A stretch of DNA of 26,572 bases, from positions 1-26,572 of the forward strand of contig JAJYPO010000012.1 of assembly GCA_021795275.1 (NCBI GenBank), read 5' to 3'. The position numbers and the translations under genes were made by a program. Shown one piece after another: positions 7,403-14,553 of the stretch (position 1 is the first letter of the stretch; each line of letters starts with the position of its first letter). The notes beneath the pieces were generated by a model. It was not told where the DNA came from. It saw nothing but the letters and a program-made list of their open reading frames with translations, and ran no database searches. This DNA is from Nitrospirota bacterium (GTDB lineage Bacteria; Nitrospirota_A; Leptospirillia; Leptospirillales; Leptospirillaceae).

Positions 7403-7990
7403 TTAGTTGTCTCTATTGTGCTGAGTCAGCGAAAATGGCACTTTTCTGATTGGCCCCGGCCACGCAGAAGACCGGTTTTGTTCCCGAATATTCCGTCGTT
7501 TTTCCCGACGGATTGTTCGGGCTTCTCGGAGGGACGTTTTGCGGTCTTCAAGCCTCTTCGTGACGTGTTCCGAGCCCTTCAGATGGTCTGAAGGCGTCAG
7601 GTAATTCATGGACGCCTGCAGGCGGTCGTGATCGTGCTCCTGCATGTTCCTTTTATAATTTCCCGGGCCTCCTCGAGAACGCCCAGAGGGGAGACCCGGA
7701 TGCATTCGGATTTCAGGCTCTTGTGGAGTCGCTCCATCTTGCCGTTGCTTTGGGGATGTCCAACACGAATCCGTGAATGGACCACCCCCTGATCCCGAAG
7801 ATACGAGCGGAACTCTGTCGGGATGGACTGTGGCCCGTTATCGGAGATGAGCCGGGGGCCTGGGAACTCCCTGAGGAGGGCGAGGAGCTCTCCCGGGAAT
7901 CCTTCGATCCTCACCGTCCTTCGGGATCTTCCTTTCGGGAGGACCCGGCAGGTTCTGGTGGAGCTTTTTTTCTTGTCCCTCTTGTCCTAT
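7403..7990 (-). pseudogene. Broken integrase-core (rve) transposase, IS3/IS481-like
   Basis: The 3' half of an integrase-core transposase remains. The frame ending at 7606 has LISDNGPQ (second catalytic Asp) and HPQSNGKMERLHKSLK (catalytic Glu). It is then broken near 7660 by a frameshift. The true C-terminus continues in another frame (HDHDRLQASMNYLTPSDHL...REARTIRREKRR) to 7403. Upstream the protein-like frame reaches only to about 7985, where a stop appears, so the N-terminal catalytic Asp region is missing. It is certainly non-functional. It separates the SDR gene from the kinase gene and marks an old insertion. Confidence 0.75.
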
Positions 7991-8010
7991 CCTGTACGGA
8001 CTGAACATTG

Positions 8011-8028
8011 AACGGGGCGGGCCCCGTT
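8011..8028. terminator. GC hairpin before the kinase gene
   Basis: AACGGGG/CCCCGTT forms a 7-bp stem around CGGG, followed by TCTTG. It lies between the transposase relic and the PrsK-like gene. The weak T-tract makes terminator function uncertain. Confidence 0.3.
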
Positions 8029-8063
8029 TCTTGCCCGCCGTCCCTCTGGTCGAAAGGAGTGAC

Positions 8064-8080
8064 GGAGACCGCCGGTCTCC
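8064..8080 (+). promoter_or_regulatory. Hairpin between ribosome site and start of the PrsK-like gene
   Basis: GGAGACC (8064-8070) and GGTCTCC (8074-8080) form a perfect 7-bp stem with a GCC loop. AAAGGAG (8053-8059), the only good ribosome site, is 27 nt before the ATG at 8087. Folding the hairpin would bring the effective spacing to about 10 nt. Confidence 0.4.
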
Positions 8081-8086
8081 GGTCGG

Positions 8087-10213
8087 ATGAAGATCCATAC
8101 CCTGCTTCCAGTCCTCTCGATCGCCGCCACCGTCCTGACCTTTCTGATCGCGGCCGTGGTCCGGCGCCGGTCGGCCTCGACCTTTTCCGTTCTTCTGGTT
8201 CTGGGGGCGGTCCTCCTCCCCTCCGTGGCCGATCTCTACGTCCTCCACCTTCGGGAGCTGTCCCGGATCGCCTTTTCGCTTCGCATCGGCTTCGCGGGGG
8301 AGTTTGTCGCCGCCTTCGCCGTCCTTCTGTTTTCGGTCCTCTACGGCCGCCAGCGGCCCCTGGAGGAGCTCCGGAAATCGGCCGTTCTCCTGGGGCTCGT
8401 CGGGGTCGGGGTCCTGTCGGTCTGCGATCTGTTCCTGACCCAGCCCGATCTGGTCCGTCTCCTTCTGGTGCCGCCGGCCCAGGTACTCCTCATCGGAAAC
8501 TCCGGCCTCTCCGCCGCGGCCTTTTTCCTGGCGGGGATCTTTCTTCTGTCGTTTTTCCAGATGGGAAAGACCTATTCCGCCGCCTCCGGGATCGACCGCT
8601 GGAACCTCAAGTATCCCCTGATCGGGGTGGCCCTGTGGTCCGGGTCGATCCTGGCGATCCACGTCAACGCCCTGGTCAACGGGGGCGTAGACCGCTCCTT
8701 TCTTTACCTGGGGGAGGTGGGCCTTCTCCTGATGGACGCCTTTTTTCTGTATGCGTACCTGATCCAGCGGCCGCCGGAGGTGGCCCTGGCACTCTCCCGG
8801 AGCACCATCAACCGCTCCCTCCTCCTGCTCCTGGGCGGCGTCGGTCTGGCCCTTCTGGGAGGGATGGCGGACGTCCTGGGCGTTCTGGGGCCACTCTGGA
8901 GCCGTCTGGCCTTCAGCCTGACGCTTCTTCTGGGGGCGGGTGCCTTCGTGGTGGTCTTCTCCTCCGCGCGGCTCAGACGGGAGCTCGAGGAGTTTCTGGG
9001 GGTCCATTTCTACTCGAGCCGGTACGACTACCGGCAGGCCTGGATGACGCTCACACGGTCCCTGTCGGAGGCGGGGCGCCCCGAGGAGCTGCTCCCGGTG
9101 CTCATGGAGCAGACCCGGGAGGTCACCCTGGCCCAGACCCTGACCTACGGGGTTCTGGAGGAAGGATCGCAGGTATTGACCCTCAGGGAGACGCTGGGGT
9201 GGTCGGCCCCGCGGGACCGGCGCCGGATCGACCTGTCCCCGTCCCTGCTCTCTTCCCTGTCCGACGGCCTTCCCCGCCTCGACTCCCGGGAGGCGGACCC
9301 CGCCCTGGTCCCCCTGTTTGAAACCCTGAACGCGACCTGGATCCTTCCCCTGGTTTTCGGGAAGCGCCCGATCGGGCTCCTGGGGCTCGGGATGAAGAGC
9401 CGGCCGGTCTCTGTCCTCGAGGACCGCCTCTTTCTCCAGGCGCTCTCCGTCCAGTGGACGAGTCTTCTGGTGGGGGCCTCGGCCTCGCGCGAGGCGGCGG
9501 AGCGGCGCGAGGTCGAGCTCCTGTCGGGCCTCAGGGCCTTCACCTTCCACGATCTCAAGAACGCCGGAGCGGGGTTGAGACTGCTGGTTCACAATGCGAA
9601 ACGGAACCTGGAGGATCCGGAGTTCCGGGAGGAGCTGCTCTTCTCCCTCGACAGCATCTCGAAGCAGATGGACAGTTCGATGGAGCAGCTCCTCTCCCCC
9701 TACCACCACGATTACGCCCGTCTGTCGGATTTTTCTCCGGGGGAGCGGGTCCGGGAGGTGGTCCGGGCCCTGGGATGGGAGTCGACCCCGTCCCTCGCGC
9801 TCACCGTTCTTCCCGCGCCGGAGGTTCTCGTCCGGGGGAACCCCCGGGCCTTCGACACCACTCTCCGCAACCTCTTGCTGAACGCACGGGAAATTCTCGA
9901 GGGACAAACGGGCCGGGAAGGTCCGGGGGAGATCCGGGTCGCGGTCCGGGAGGAAGGGGAGGCGGTTTCGGTGGCGGTTTCGGACAACGGGCCGGGGATG
10001 TCCCGGGAATTCATCGAGACCCGACTCTTCCGTCCCTTCCAGACGACCAAGAAAAAAGGGACGGGGCTCGGGCTTTTCAGCTGCCGGCTTCTTTTGGAGC
10101 AGAGCGGGGGACGGATCGGGGTCGCCTCGCGGGAAGGAGAGGGCTCCGAGTTCTGGATCACCTGCCCCCGGGGAAATCCGGAAAGTCCTCCGGAAAATCT
10201 GCCGGAGTTGTAG
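8087..10213 (+). CDS. prsK: PrsK-like histidine kinase (PEP-CTERM/exopolysaccharide system)
   Basis: A 708-residue membrane sensor kinase. About eight hydrophobic segments fill residues 1-290, followed by a GAF-like region (~310-455) and the kinase core. The phospho-acceptor is H488 in TFHDLKN, and the following stretch HNAKRNLEDPEFREELL is characteristic of PrsK. ATP-binding boxes are N595 (NLLLNARE), D633 (DNGPGMS), the F-box RLFRPFQTTKKKG, and GTGLGLF from 658. In PEP-CTERM/exosortase systems PrsK pairs with PrsR, a sigma-54-dependent response regulator controlling exopolysaccharide and PEP-CTERM genes. No receiver-type PrsR is in this window, but three sigma-54 promoters precede sugar genes here. 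The ATG at 8087 starts a good first membrane helix. It is the only intact two-component protein in the segment. Confidence 0.88.
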   Translation: MKIHTLLPVLSIAATVLTFLIAAVVRRRSASTFSVLLVLGAVLLPSVADLYVLHLRELSRIAFSLRIGFAGEFVAAFAVLLFSVLYGRQRPLEELRKSAVLLGLVGVGVLSVCDLFLTQPDLVRLLLVPPAQVLLIGNSGLSAAAFFLAGIFLLSFFQMGKTYSAASGIDRWNLKYPLIGVALWSGSILAIHVNALVNGGVDRSFLYLGEVGLLLMDAFFLYAYLIQRPPEVALALSRSTINRSLLLLLGGVGLALLGGMADVLGVLGPLWSRLAFSLTLLLGAGAFVVVFSSARLRRELEEFLGVHFYSSRYDYRQAWMTLTRSLSEAGRPEELLPVLMEQTREVTLAQTLTYGVLEEGSQVLTLRETLGWSAPRDRRRIDLSPSLLSSLSDGLPRLDSREADPALVPLFETLNATWILPLVFGKRPIGLLGLGMKSRPVSVLEDRLFLQALSVQWTSLLVGASASREAAERREVELLSGLRAFTFHDLKNAGAGLRLLVHNAKRNLEDPEFREELLFSLDSISKQMDSSMEQLLSPYHHDYARLSDFSPGERVREVVRALGWESTPSLALTVLPAPEVLVRGNPRAFDTTLRNLLLNAREILEGQTGREGPGEIRVAVREEGEAVSVAVSDNGPGMSREFIETRLFRPFQTTKKKGTGLGLFSCRLLLEQSGGRIGVASREGEGSEFWITCPRGNPESPPENLPEL

Positions 10214-10268
10214 GAATTCCTGGCGGGAGAAGGGTTCTCAATAAGACCGTCATTGTCCTTTTTCTGGA

Positions 10269-10403
10269 TCAGCTCCTGTAGGAATCCCGTTCTTCGAGAG
10301 ATCGGGCGATGTTGTCTACCCAGGCCGGATCGACCTCGAGGACCTCGGCGATCTGGGCGAGAGAGGGTCCTGGCAGAATAACCGCTCTTTCCGTGAGGCC
10401 TTC
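10269..10403 (-). pseudogene. Rpn-type C-terminal remnant
   Basis: Between an in-frame stop at 10404-10406 and a stop at 10269, the frame reads EGLTERAVILPGPSLAQIAEV and then LEVDPAWVDNIARSLEERD. It has the same layout as the tail of the Rpn protein at 113-1069: end of an EG-type helix, then a short xSLxQIAxxLxxD helix-turn-helix. It has no start codon and no nuclease domain. It is probably the leftover 3' end of another rpn-like gene. The surrounding 10214-10501 otherwise shows nothing coding. Confidence 0.4.
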
Positions 10404-10537
10404 TCATCACTTCGAGAATAACATTTTGGCGTATTGTCCGATTCTCAGAAATTATGCGAAGGCTCGAAAAGAAAAAGAACCAGTCCGGCAAAGAAGTCGC
10501 CCTATGGCCGCTCTTCCTCAGAGGCCCTTTCCTTCCG

Positions 10538-11148
10538 TCGCGCCACCCCCGGATGAGCCACCGGAACCCCTCGAGTTTCCTGTCCCGGTTCTGGAGGATG
10601 TTGAGGGCGTAGTCCGCGAACTTCACCCCGAGGTAGAAGGAGCGGGTGGCCCGGTCCTTCGGGACCAGGCGGTCGAAGGTCTCCTTGAAGAGGAAGGCAT
10701 TGCGCATCCCGTAGTAGAGGCTCCGGTTTGAGGTGCGGGTGTCGCCTTTCGGGGCGTCCACCTTCTTGGTCACGAAGGGGTCCCGGAGATAGAGGACCGG
10801 CATATGGAAATGAGCCATGAAGCCGTAGAGGGAGTCGTCCATCCCGATGAAAAAGCGCCGGTCGGGATAGCCCAGGACGTCCACGATGCTGCGGTGGACC
10901 AGCATCCCCTCGAAGCATCCGGTGTTGGTGGTGCAGAAGGCGAAGCCTTTCTTGAAGGAGGGGTCTTCCTGAAAAACCCGCTGTCCCGTCCGGAGGTCGT
11001 AATACCCCTCCCATTCGTGGGCGATCCCGCTCTGGAAGTACTTTCTGGGATGAAGACACCGGGAGATCTCGGAAAAGGAGAGAAGCCCTTCGAGGCATCC
11101 GGTGTCGGGCTCGATATCGTCGTCCATGAGCCAGATCCAGTCGGCGAG
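10538..11148 (-). pseudogene. Truncated GT2 glycosyltransferase (copy 1), fused to ATPase fragment
   Basis: These codons match the C-terminal two-thirds of the glycosyltransferase at 17437-18441 with few changes. They run from ADWIWLMDDDIEPD, containing the metal-binding DDD, to RGWRDG. The N-terminal nucleotide-binding part is absent. At 11137-11145 the frame runs directly into the LADW codons of the ATPase fragment upstream. The junction lies on a shared GCC-GAC-TGG. Relative to the intact copy about 1.14 kb is missing, from mid-ATPase to mid-transferase. The original stop is also lost and the frame runs on past 10538 through non-homologous sequence (ending RATSLPDWFFFF...). It cannot be an active transferase because the donor-binding half is missing. 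Confidence 0.8.
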
Positions 11149-11193
11149 GCCGAATTCGGGTCGTCGTTCTTCGGGAAGCAGACTCGATGACAG

Positions 11194-11685
11194 TCACGGA
11201 GACTCGAGATCGAGGACCAGGACCCTCTTTCCGGATTGCGCCAGACTCCAGGCGGAGACGGCCAGGGCGGTCGAGCGTCCGACGCCTCCCTTGATCGAGA
11301 AGAAGACGACCCGCGGGGCTCTGTTGGATTCCCGGGCAATGGGCGTCCAGGGAGACTCCGTGACGAGGCGGTCGACCACCCGCACCGTATCGAACCCATC
11401 GAGGGAGAAAACGGGGGCTCTTCCGATGACGGCTTCCACATCCTCCTCGAAAATCAGGAAAGATTCTTCCGGGGCGGCATGGGGGCCGAGTTCCTCTTTC
11501 AGGCGGGTCGCGAGAGCGGAAAGCGTCTCCGTCAACCGGAGGTCTGCGCGCAGGGACTCTCCCGCGATCAGCCGCACCCGGCCGTTCAGGTCCCGGTTGA
11601 CGAGGAGAGGACCGAGGTCGGAAAGCCTTGGAACATCCCGGAGAACCTGGACCATGCGAGGGAGAATCTGGTCGAAGGTCGTCAT
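11194..11685 (-). pseudogene. KGGVGR-type ParA/MinD-like ATPase, N-terminal fragment (copy 1)
   Basis: A 163-residue fragment equivalent to the N-terminal part of the 442-residue ATPase at 18438-19766. It keeps the variant Walker motif intact as SIKGGVGRSTALAVSAWSLA, plus VLDLES. A TGA at 11194-11196 interrupts it where the other copy has the glycine of SRGLSGS. After the stop the same frame continues LSSSLLPEERRPEFGLADW and joins the glycosyltransferase fragment. A single G-to-T change (GGA to TGA) would explain the stop. The ATG at 11685 overlaps the TGA of the upstream zeta-like gene by 4 nt (ATGA), showing translational coupling. The fragment lacks the C-terminal half of the ATPase fold and is probably dead, unless the short product has kept a role. 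Confidence 0.8.
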
Positions 11686-12227
11686 ATCAGCCCTTCGCGG
11701 AGGGCTTTTCCGACGAGTCTCCGGACTTCGTCGGCCCCTTCCTTGTGGGCCCTTGTCCGGCTGGTATTGAAATAATGTCGTGGAAAAAAGCGTTGCGATA
11801 TTTCCCAGTCAGAGAAAGGGTTGGGGAGGCCCAGAACATAGCCCGTGGCCTGAGGATGCCCGGAGAGGTAGGCTTCGAAACGGCTCCAGAGGGCATCGGC
11901 GTGGATCCGGTTCTTTTTGTCGGCGGGACTTCCCGTGTTCGGGTAGACCTGCATGCCGAAACGCGACATCAGATGTTTCAGACCGCACTCCGCTGAAAGA
12001 CGCGGGTCCAAGGCCCGTTCCACCAAGGAGATCTTGTCCGGATTGAGAAAATGGCCCGTATCCAACCAATCCCCCATCCGGTGAAGGAATCGGGGACTTT
12101 CGCATAAAGTCGTTTTTCCGGCCCCATTCGGTCCGGCGACGATCAGAAAGACCGGTCTATGAAGCTCCAAGGCCCGCTTCTTTCGGTCCAGAAGATCCCC
12201 ATAGATTTCGTTCCTCATCCGGGCCAT
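11682..12227 (-). CDS. Zeta-toxin-like P-loop protein (copy 1, intact)
   Basis: A 181-residue P-loop NTPase/kinase-like protein. PVFLIVAGPNGAGKTTL is a Walker A of the zeta-toxin/AAA_33 type, followed by FLNPDKIS, equivalent to the NxD(E)I motif after the P-loop in zeta proteins. The remainder (GLPNPFSDWEIS...HYFNTSRTRAHKEGADEVRRLV) does not match textbook zeta, so the substrate is open. Zeta toxins phosphorylate UDP-N-acetyl sugars. I chose ATG 12227 because GAGG lies 8 nt upstream; a TTG at 12278 would add 17 plausible residues without a ribosome site. Its TGA overlaps the next gene's ATG, tying it to the KGGVGR ATPase. A decayed copy sits at the same place upstream of the second ATPase, so the pairing is ancestral. 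Confidence 0.7.
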   Translation of the reverse strand: MARMRNEIYGDLLDRKKRALELHRPVFLIVAGPNGAGKTTLCESPRFLHRMGDWLDTGHFLNPDKISLVERALDPRLSAECGLKHLMSRFGMQVYPNTGSPADKKNRIHADALWSRFEAYLSGHPQATGYVLGLPNPFSDWEISQRFFPRHYFNTSRTRAHKEGADEVRRLVGKALREGLI

Positions 12228-12284
12228 TCTGGCCGCCTCTTGTCCGATCTTTTCCAGTTCCAATCCCGCTGCATTCAATTTCTT

Positions 12285-12534
12285 TCAGATCGTTTTCAAG
12301 TTCTGTTGCCCCTTCATTGTCTTTTCCTAAATCGGCTACAAGATCATGAAAGTCAGCGGATTGGCCTTTGGAAATCTCGAATCTTTGGATGGCTCCGGCC
12401 AGCCAATTTTCCATGTCGGCATTGGCTTGGGAATGACTTTTGCGGCGAAAATCCCTTCGGAGCGATTCCCGGCCGATGATCCTTTTAACGGGTTGCTGAT
12501 CGGATGGACCGACAGGGTCAATATCCAAGTCCAC
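12285..12534 (-). CDS. Small protein between AbiEii and the zeta-like gene (antitoxin candidate or split N-terminus)
   Basis: A GTG at 12534, 13 nt after the AbiEii stop, opens a frame with protein-like composition down to about 12285 (DFRRKSHSQANADMENWLAG, then RFEISKGQSADFHDLVADLG and LENDLKEIE). The formal stop is at 12157, but the last ~40 codons look like the shadow of the zeta-like gene, which is read in the +1 frame there. Two explanations fit. It may be a short antitoxin gene overlapping its toxin, as is common. Or it may be the N-terminal part of a longer zeta-like protein split by a one-base indel near 12280. I recognise no domain. The GTG has only a weak AGAAGAG upstream. Confidence 0.4.
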
Positions 12535-12547
12535 ATTCTGAACTCTT

Positions 12548-13285
12548 CTATTTTTTCGGAGCTTCCTTTTGAATGTTCCGTTTTTCTTTTCCGGTCAGAG
12601 AAAGATCCCGAAAGGCTTCCAGTCTGTCTTTTCCCCACACAACCGTTTTGTCAAAATCCAGATCCAATGGCGTGTCGATCCGTTCCCATGTCCTTCTGGC
12701 TGATGGATTCGATCTCATTCTTTCAAGGGATTGATGGATGCTTTCCAGCCTGGTATCGATCAACCGGGCGAGTCCTTGCACATCGAGAGTCCCCGAATGC
12801 ATCGACTCGATACAGGACCAATCGAAAAGATCCCGTGGCGTTAGGGATGCCCCACGATAAAACAGTTTTTTGGCCAGGACTTCTTCAACCGGTTCGAGCA
12901 AGAAAAGACTTTTTTCGGAAGATTCTACTGGAAGTCCTGTCAGGGACATCCGAACGATGAAGTCGATTTCCCCTTCGGGAAATTTCAATTTCAAAAAGGT
13001 TGCGTCCTCTTCGTACCCAAGGACAAGATCTCCGATTTTATCGTTCAACCTTGGAGACAGGAACCCAATCCATTGCGGATCGCGGATGAACAAATCGATA
13101 TCATGGCTGATTCTGTGGTTCAATTCGAGCATCAGTCGGGTTCCACCCCCGAGAAGGGGATCCATTCGACCGCTTTTGGCGGATTCTTCTGCGTTGGACA
13201 CAATATCGGCGGCTTTTTTTTCGAGACTCTTCCAGTCACCCGATACCATCCAATGGTCCATTTTGGTTTTACTGATCCGTGTCAT
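12548..13285 (-). CDS. AbiEii/AbiGii-type nucleotidyltransferase toxin
   Basis: A 245-residue nucleotidyltransferase of the AbiEii (DUF1814) family, the toxin half of type IV-like abortive-infection systems. LLGGGTRLMLELNHRISHDIDLF contains the GG-T signature (46-49 region) and the metal-binding D-x-D (D62, D64). The third acidic residue is in GEIDFIVRMSL. The typical later block LEPVEEVLAKKLFYRG...TPRDLFDWSCI is also present. I chose ATG 13285 (MTRISKTK); an upstream in-frame extension overlaps the neighbouring gene. It starts 14 nt after the stop of the small gene at 13300, so the two are a bicistronic pair. Known AbiEii enzymes transfer nucleotides to RNA targets and are held off by a partner. 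The motifs are complete, so it is probably active. Confidence 0.85.
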   Translation of the reverse strand: MTRISKTKMDHWMVSGDWKSLEKKAADIVSNAEESAKSGRMDPLLGGGTRLMLELNHRISHDIDLFIRDPQWIGFLSPRLNDKIGDLVLGYEEDATFLKLKFPEGEIDFIVRMSLTGLPVESSEKSLFLLEPVEEVLAKKLFYRGASLTPRDLFDWSCIESMHSGTLDVQGLARLIDTRLESIHQSLERMRSNPSARRTWERIDTPLDLDFDKTVVWGKDRLEAFRDLSLTGKEKRNIQKEAPKK

Positions 13286-13299
13286 GGAACCGCCGAAAA

Positions 13300-13620
13300 T
13301 TAAAGAGTTATTTTTTCCCACTCCGGGGAACGATGCCAGGGCATCCCTACGATTTCCTCGTAAAGTCTCTGGACTTTTTCGACCGATGCCCCACATTCGT
13401 AAGCGGCTTTGAGAATGGAGACCGGGGAATTCTCATTGAAAAGAGAAACGAGAATGTCTTTTGCCGGAGAGGGGATGGTTTCAAGACTCCCATGTTTCAA
13501 TGCCTCGTAGACATCCTGCTCCGAAACGGTTCCAAGTCCGTAAGGAACGCTCAAGTGAAACGCGATCATGGTCCCTGCACTATCCATTGCCGTATGGTTT
13601 CCCGATAGAGTTTTGCTCAT
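13300..13620 (-). CDS. Putative antitoxin partner of the AbiEii-type toxin
   Basis: A 106-residue protein directly upstream of the nucleotidyltransferase, the antitoxin position. The ATG at 13620 has GGGGGGAG 4-5 nt upstream. An ATG at 13650 would add ten residues, but that sequence sits at the boundary of the IS right-end fossil. The protein has AGTMIAFHLSVPYGLGTVSE, then EQDVYEALKHGSLETIPSPAKDIL and a C-terminal helix ending EEIVGMPWHRSPEW. It is much shorter than the classical winged-helix AbiEi antitoxin, and I do not recognise it as that family. The antitoxin role is inferred from position only. Confidence 0.55.
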   Translation of the reverse strand: MSKTLSGNHTAMDSAGTMIAFHLSVPYGLGTVSEQDVYEALKHGSLETIPSPAKDILVSLFNENSPVSILKAAYECGASVEKVQRLYEEIVGMPWHRSPEWEKITL

Positions 13621-13650
13621 CTTCTCCCCCCAGGTTTCATTTTCCACCAT

Positions 13651-13830
13651 AAGGTTTAAACCACCGGCTTTCAGCCGGTCAGCTTTAGCCGCGCCACTTC
13701 ATGTGGCGAATTGGGAGTGGAGGGCCAAGATATTGGTCCCATCCAATTCTTCAATGGATAGGATCTGAAGCGGAGGCCCGCACGTTTCACGGACTTTAGT
13801 CCGGGCGGGCCGTAGCCTTGTCCCAACATC
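13651..13830 (-). mobile_element. IS200/IS605 (IS1341)-type right-end fossil with omegaRNA-like hairpins
   Basis: Read on the minus strand this stretch has the layout seen at the 3' ends of tnpB elements. A long GGCCCGCC-type stem encloses CGGACT-AA-AGTCCG (~13774-13812). Then come a CGCCAC/GTGGCG hairpin (13692-13708) and an ACCGGCT/AGCCGGT hairpin (13663-13679), ending in the palindrome GGTTTAAACC (13653-13662). Structured RNA from such ends guides TnpB, with the guide just beyond the end. No tnpB gene remains; a 72-codon ORF across it is not convincing. The end abuts the toxin-antitoxin operon. Confidence 0.6.
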
Positions 13831-13926
13831 TTAAAGATGGTGGTTGTTAACTCTCTAAAACACTGGAGTTTTATAACATTTTTGCTCATAGATCGAATCC
13901 GACCGTGATCGGGAAGAAGAAAGAAT

Positions 13927-14060
13927 CTTGCCTATCCGGTTTTTTGCCGATGAGGCAATCCGATGCTAAGTTTACGTCGTTGATCCTCGCGGGTTCCTGG
14001 CGACGTTCCCAGAATGTCAGCGTGTATTCCCATGATTGGCAGCAAACCGGATAGGCAAGA
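13927..14060. mobile_element. 134-bp element with 17-bp perfect terminal inverted repeats (MITE-like)
   Basis: TCTTGCCTATCCGGTTT (13927-13943) recurs inverted at 14044-14060. The match continues imperfectly inward to about 27 bp through a TGCC block. Inside, ACGTCG and CGACGT form a second nested stem. No ORF fits. It could be a miniature inverted-repeat element or a structured RNA. No clear target-site duplication is visible. Confidence 0.5.
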
Positions 14061-14553
14061 AACGAACTTTTTCTTGTATATCCTTAAGAGAATAATGAGC
14101 TTTTCGCTTTTTCAATAATAATAAACTGCCCTTTAAGGTTATTTTTGTCAAATTTAACGGGGTCCCATACATGTGCAAGGACGTCCTTTTTCTTCGACCA
14201 TCAAAAACTCCCGCTCAAGGCTCTGTAGGCTTCGAGGGGAAAAGGACCTGTCGAATGGATCTTGATCGCTGGGCAGAGAGCTGGGCGGGGTTCCCGTAAC
14301 TCGATGTGCCGGTCGGTGAGAAAATTGTGGAAGAATTCAAGCCTTTCCTTCAGGCTTTGGGGGACGTCTGTTACTCCAAAAAAACCAAACGTCATGCCGA
14401 TTTTCTCTTGGCACTGGGAGGAGAAGTGATCCGCCATGTCAATGAGGAACCGGCCGAGAAATCCTACCCCAAATATTGTTTTGGTCCGAAACTTGCATTG
14501 TATTCGCCAAAGGTTTGGGTGAAGATTTTTTTACTTTAATCAGCGAGGTTCTC
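14061..14553. other. Intergenic region with a possible minus-strand gene remnant
   Basis: 14061-14200 is AT-rich and empty. On the minus strand 14201-14437 a 78-codon frame looks partly like real protein (SSQCQEKIGMTFGFFGVTD, then LKERLEFFHNFLTDRHIELR), and the codons before its ATG also look coding (FGVGFLGRFLID). It may be a truncated gene; I cannot assign a family. A 77-codon plus-strand frame over the same DNA is less likely. Confidence 0.3.
14481..14497 (+). promoter_or_regulatory. Sigma-54 (-24/-12) promoter of the epimerase gene
   Basis: TTGGTCCGAAACTTGCA has GG (14483-14484) and GC (14495-14496) exactly 10 bp apart. Its first eight bases are identical to the glf promoter. Transcription would start near 14508, so the coding start must be the ATG at 14554 and not the upstream in-frame ATG at 14476. 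Confidence 0.78.

Noticed and set aside
7620..7690. Programmed frameshift in the transposase
   Set aside because: The break is inside the integrase core rather than at an orfA/orfB junction, lacks a classical slippery heptamer, and the 5' part of the gene is missing.
7838..9907. Very long minus-strand open frame (689 codons) opposite prsK
   Set aside because: It is antisense to a kinase with all motifs in place; composition (Q, R, G, P, E rich) is typical of a shadow frame in GC-rich DNA.
14476..14553. Upstream ATG at 14476 as start of the epimerase
   Set aside because: The -24/-12 promoter lies inside this extension, and the NAD motif starts properly at 14554.
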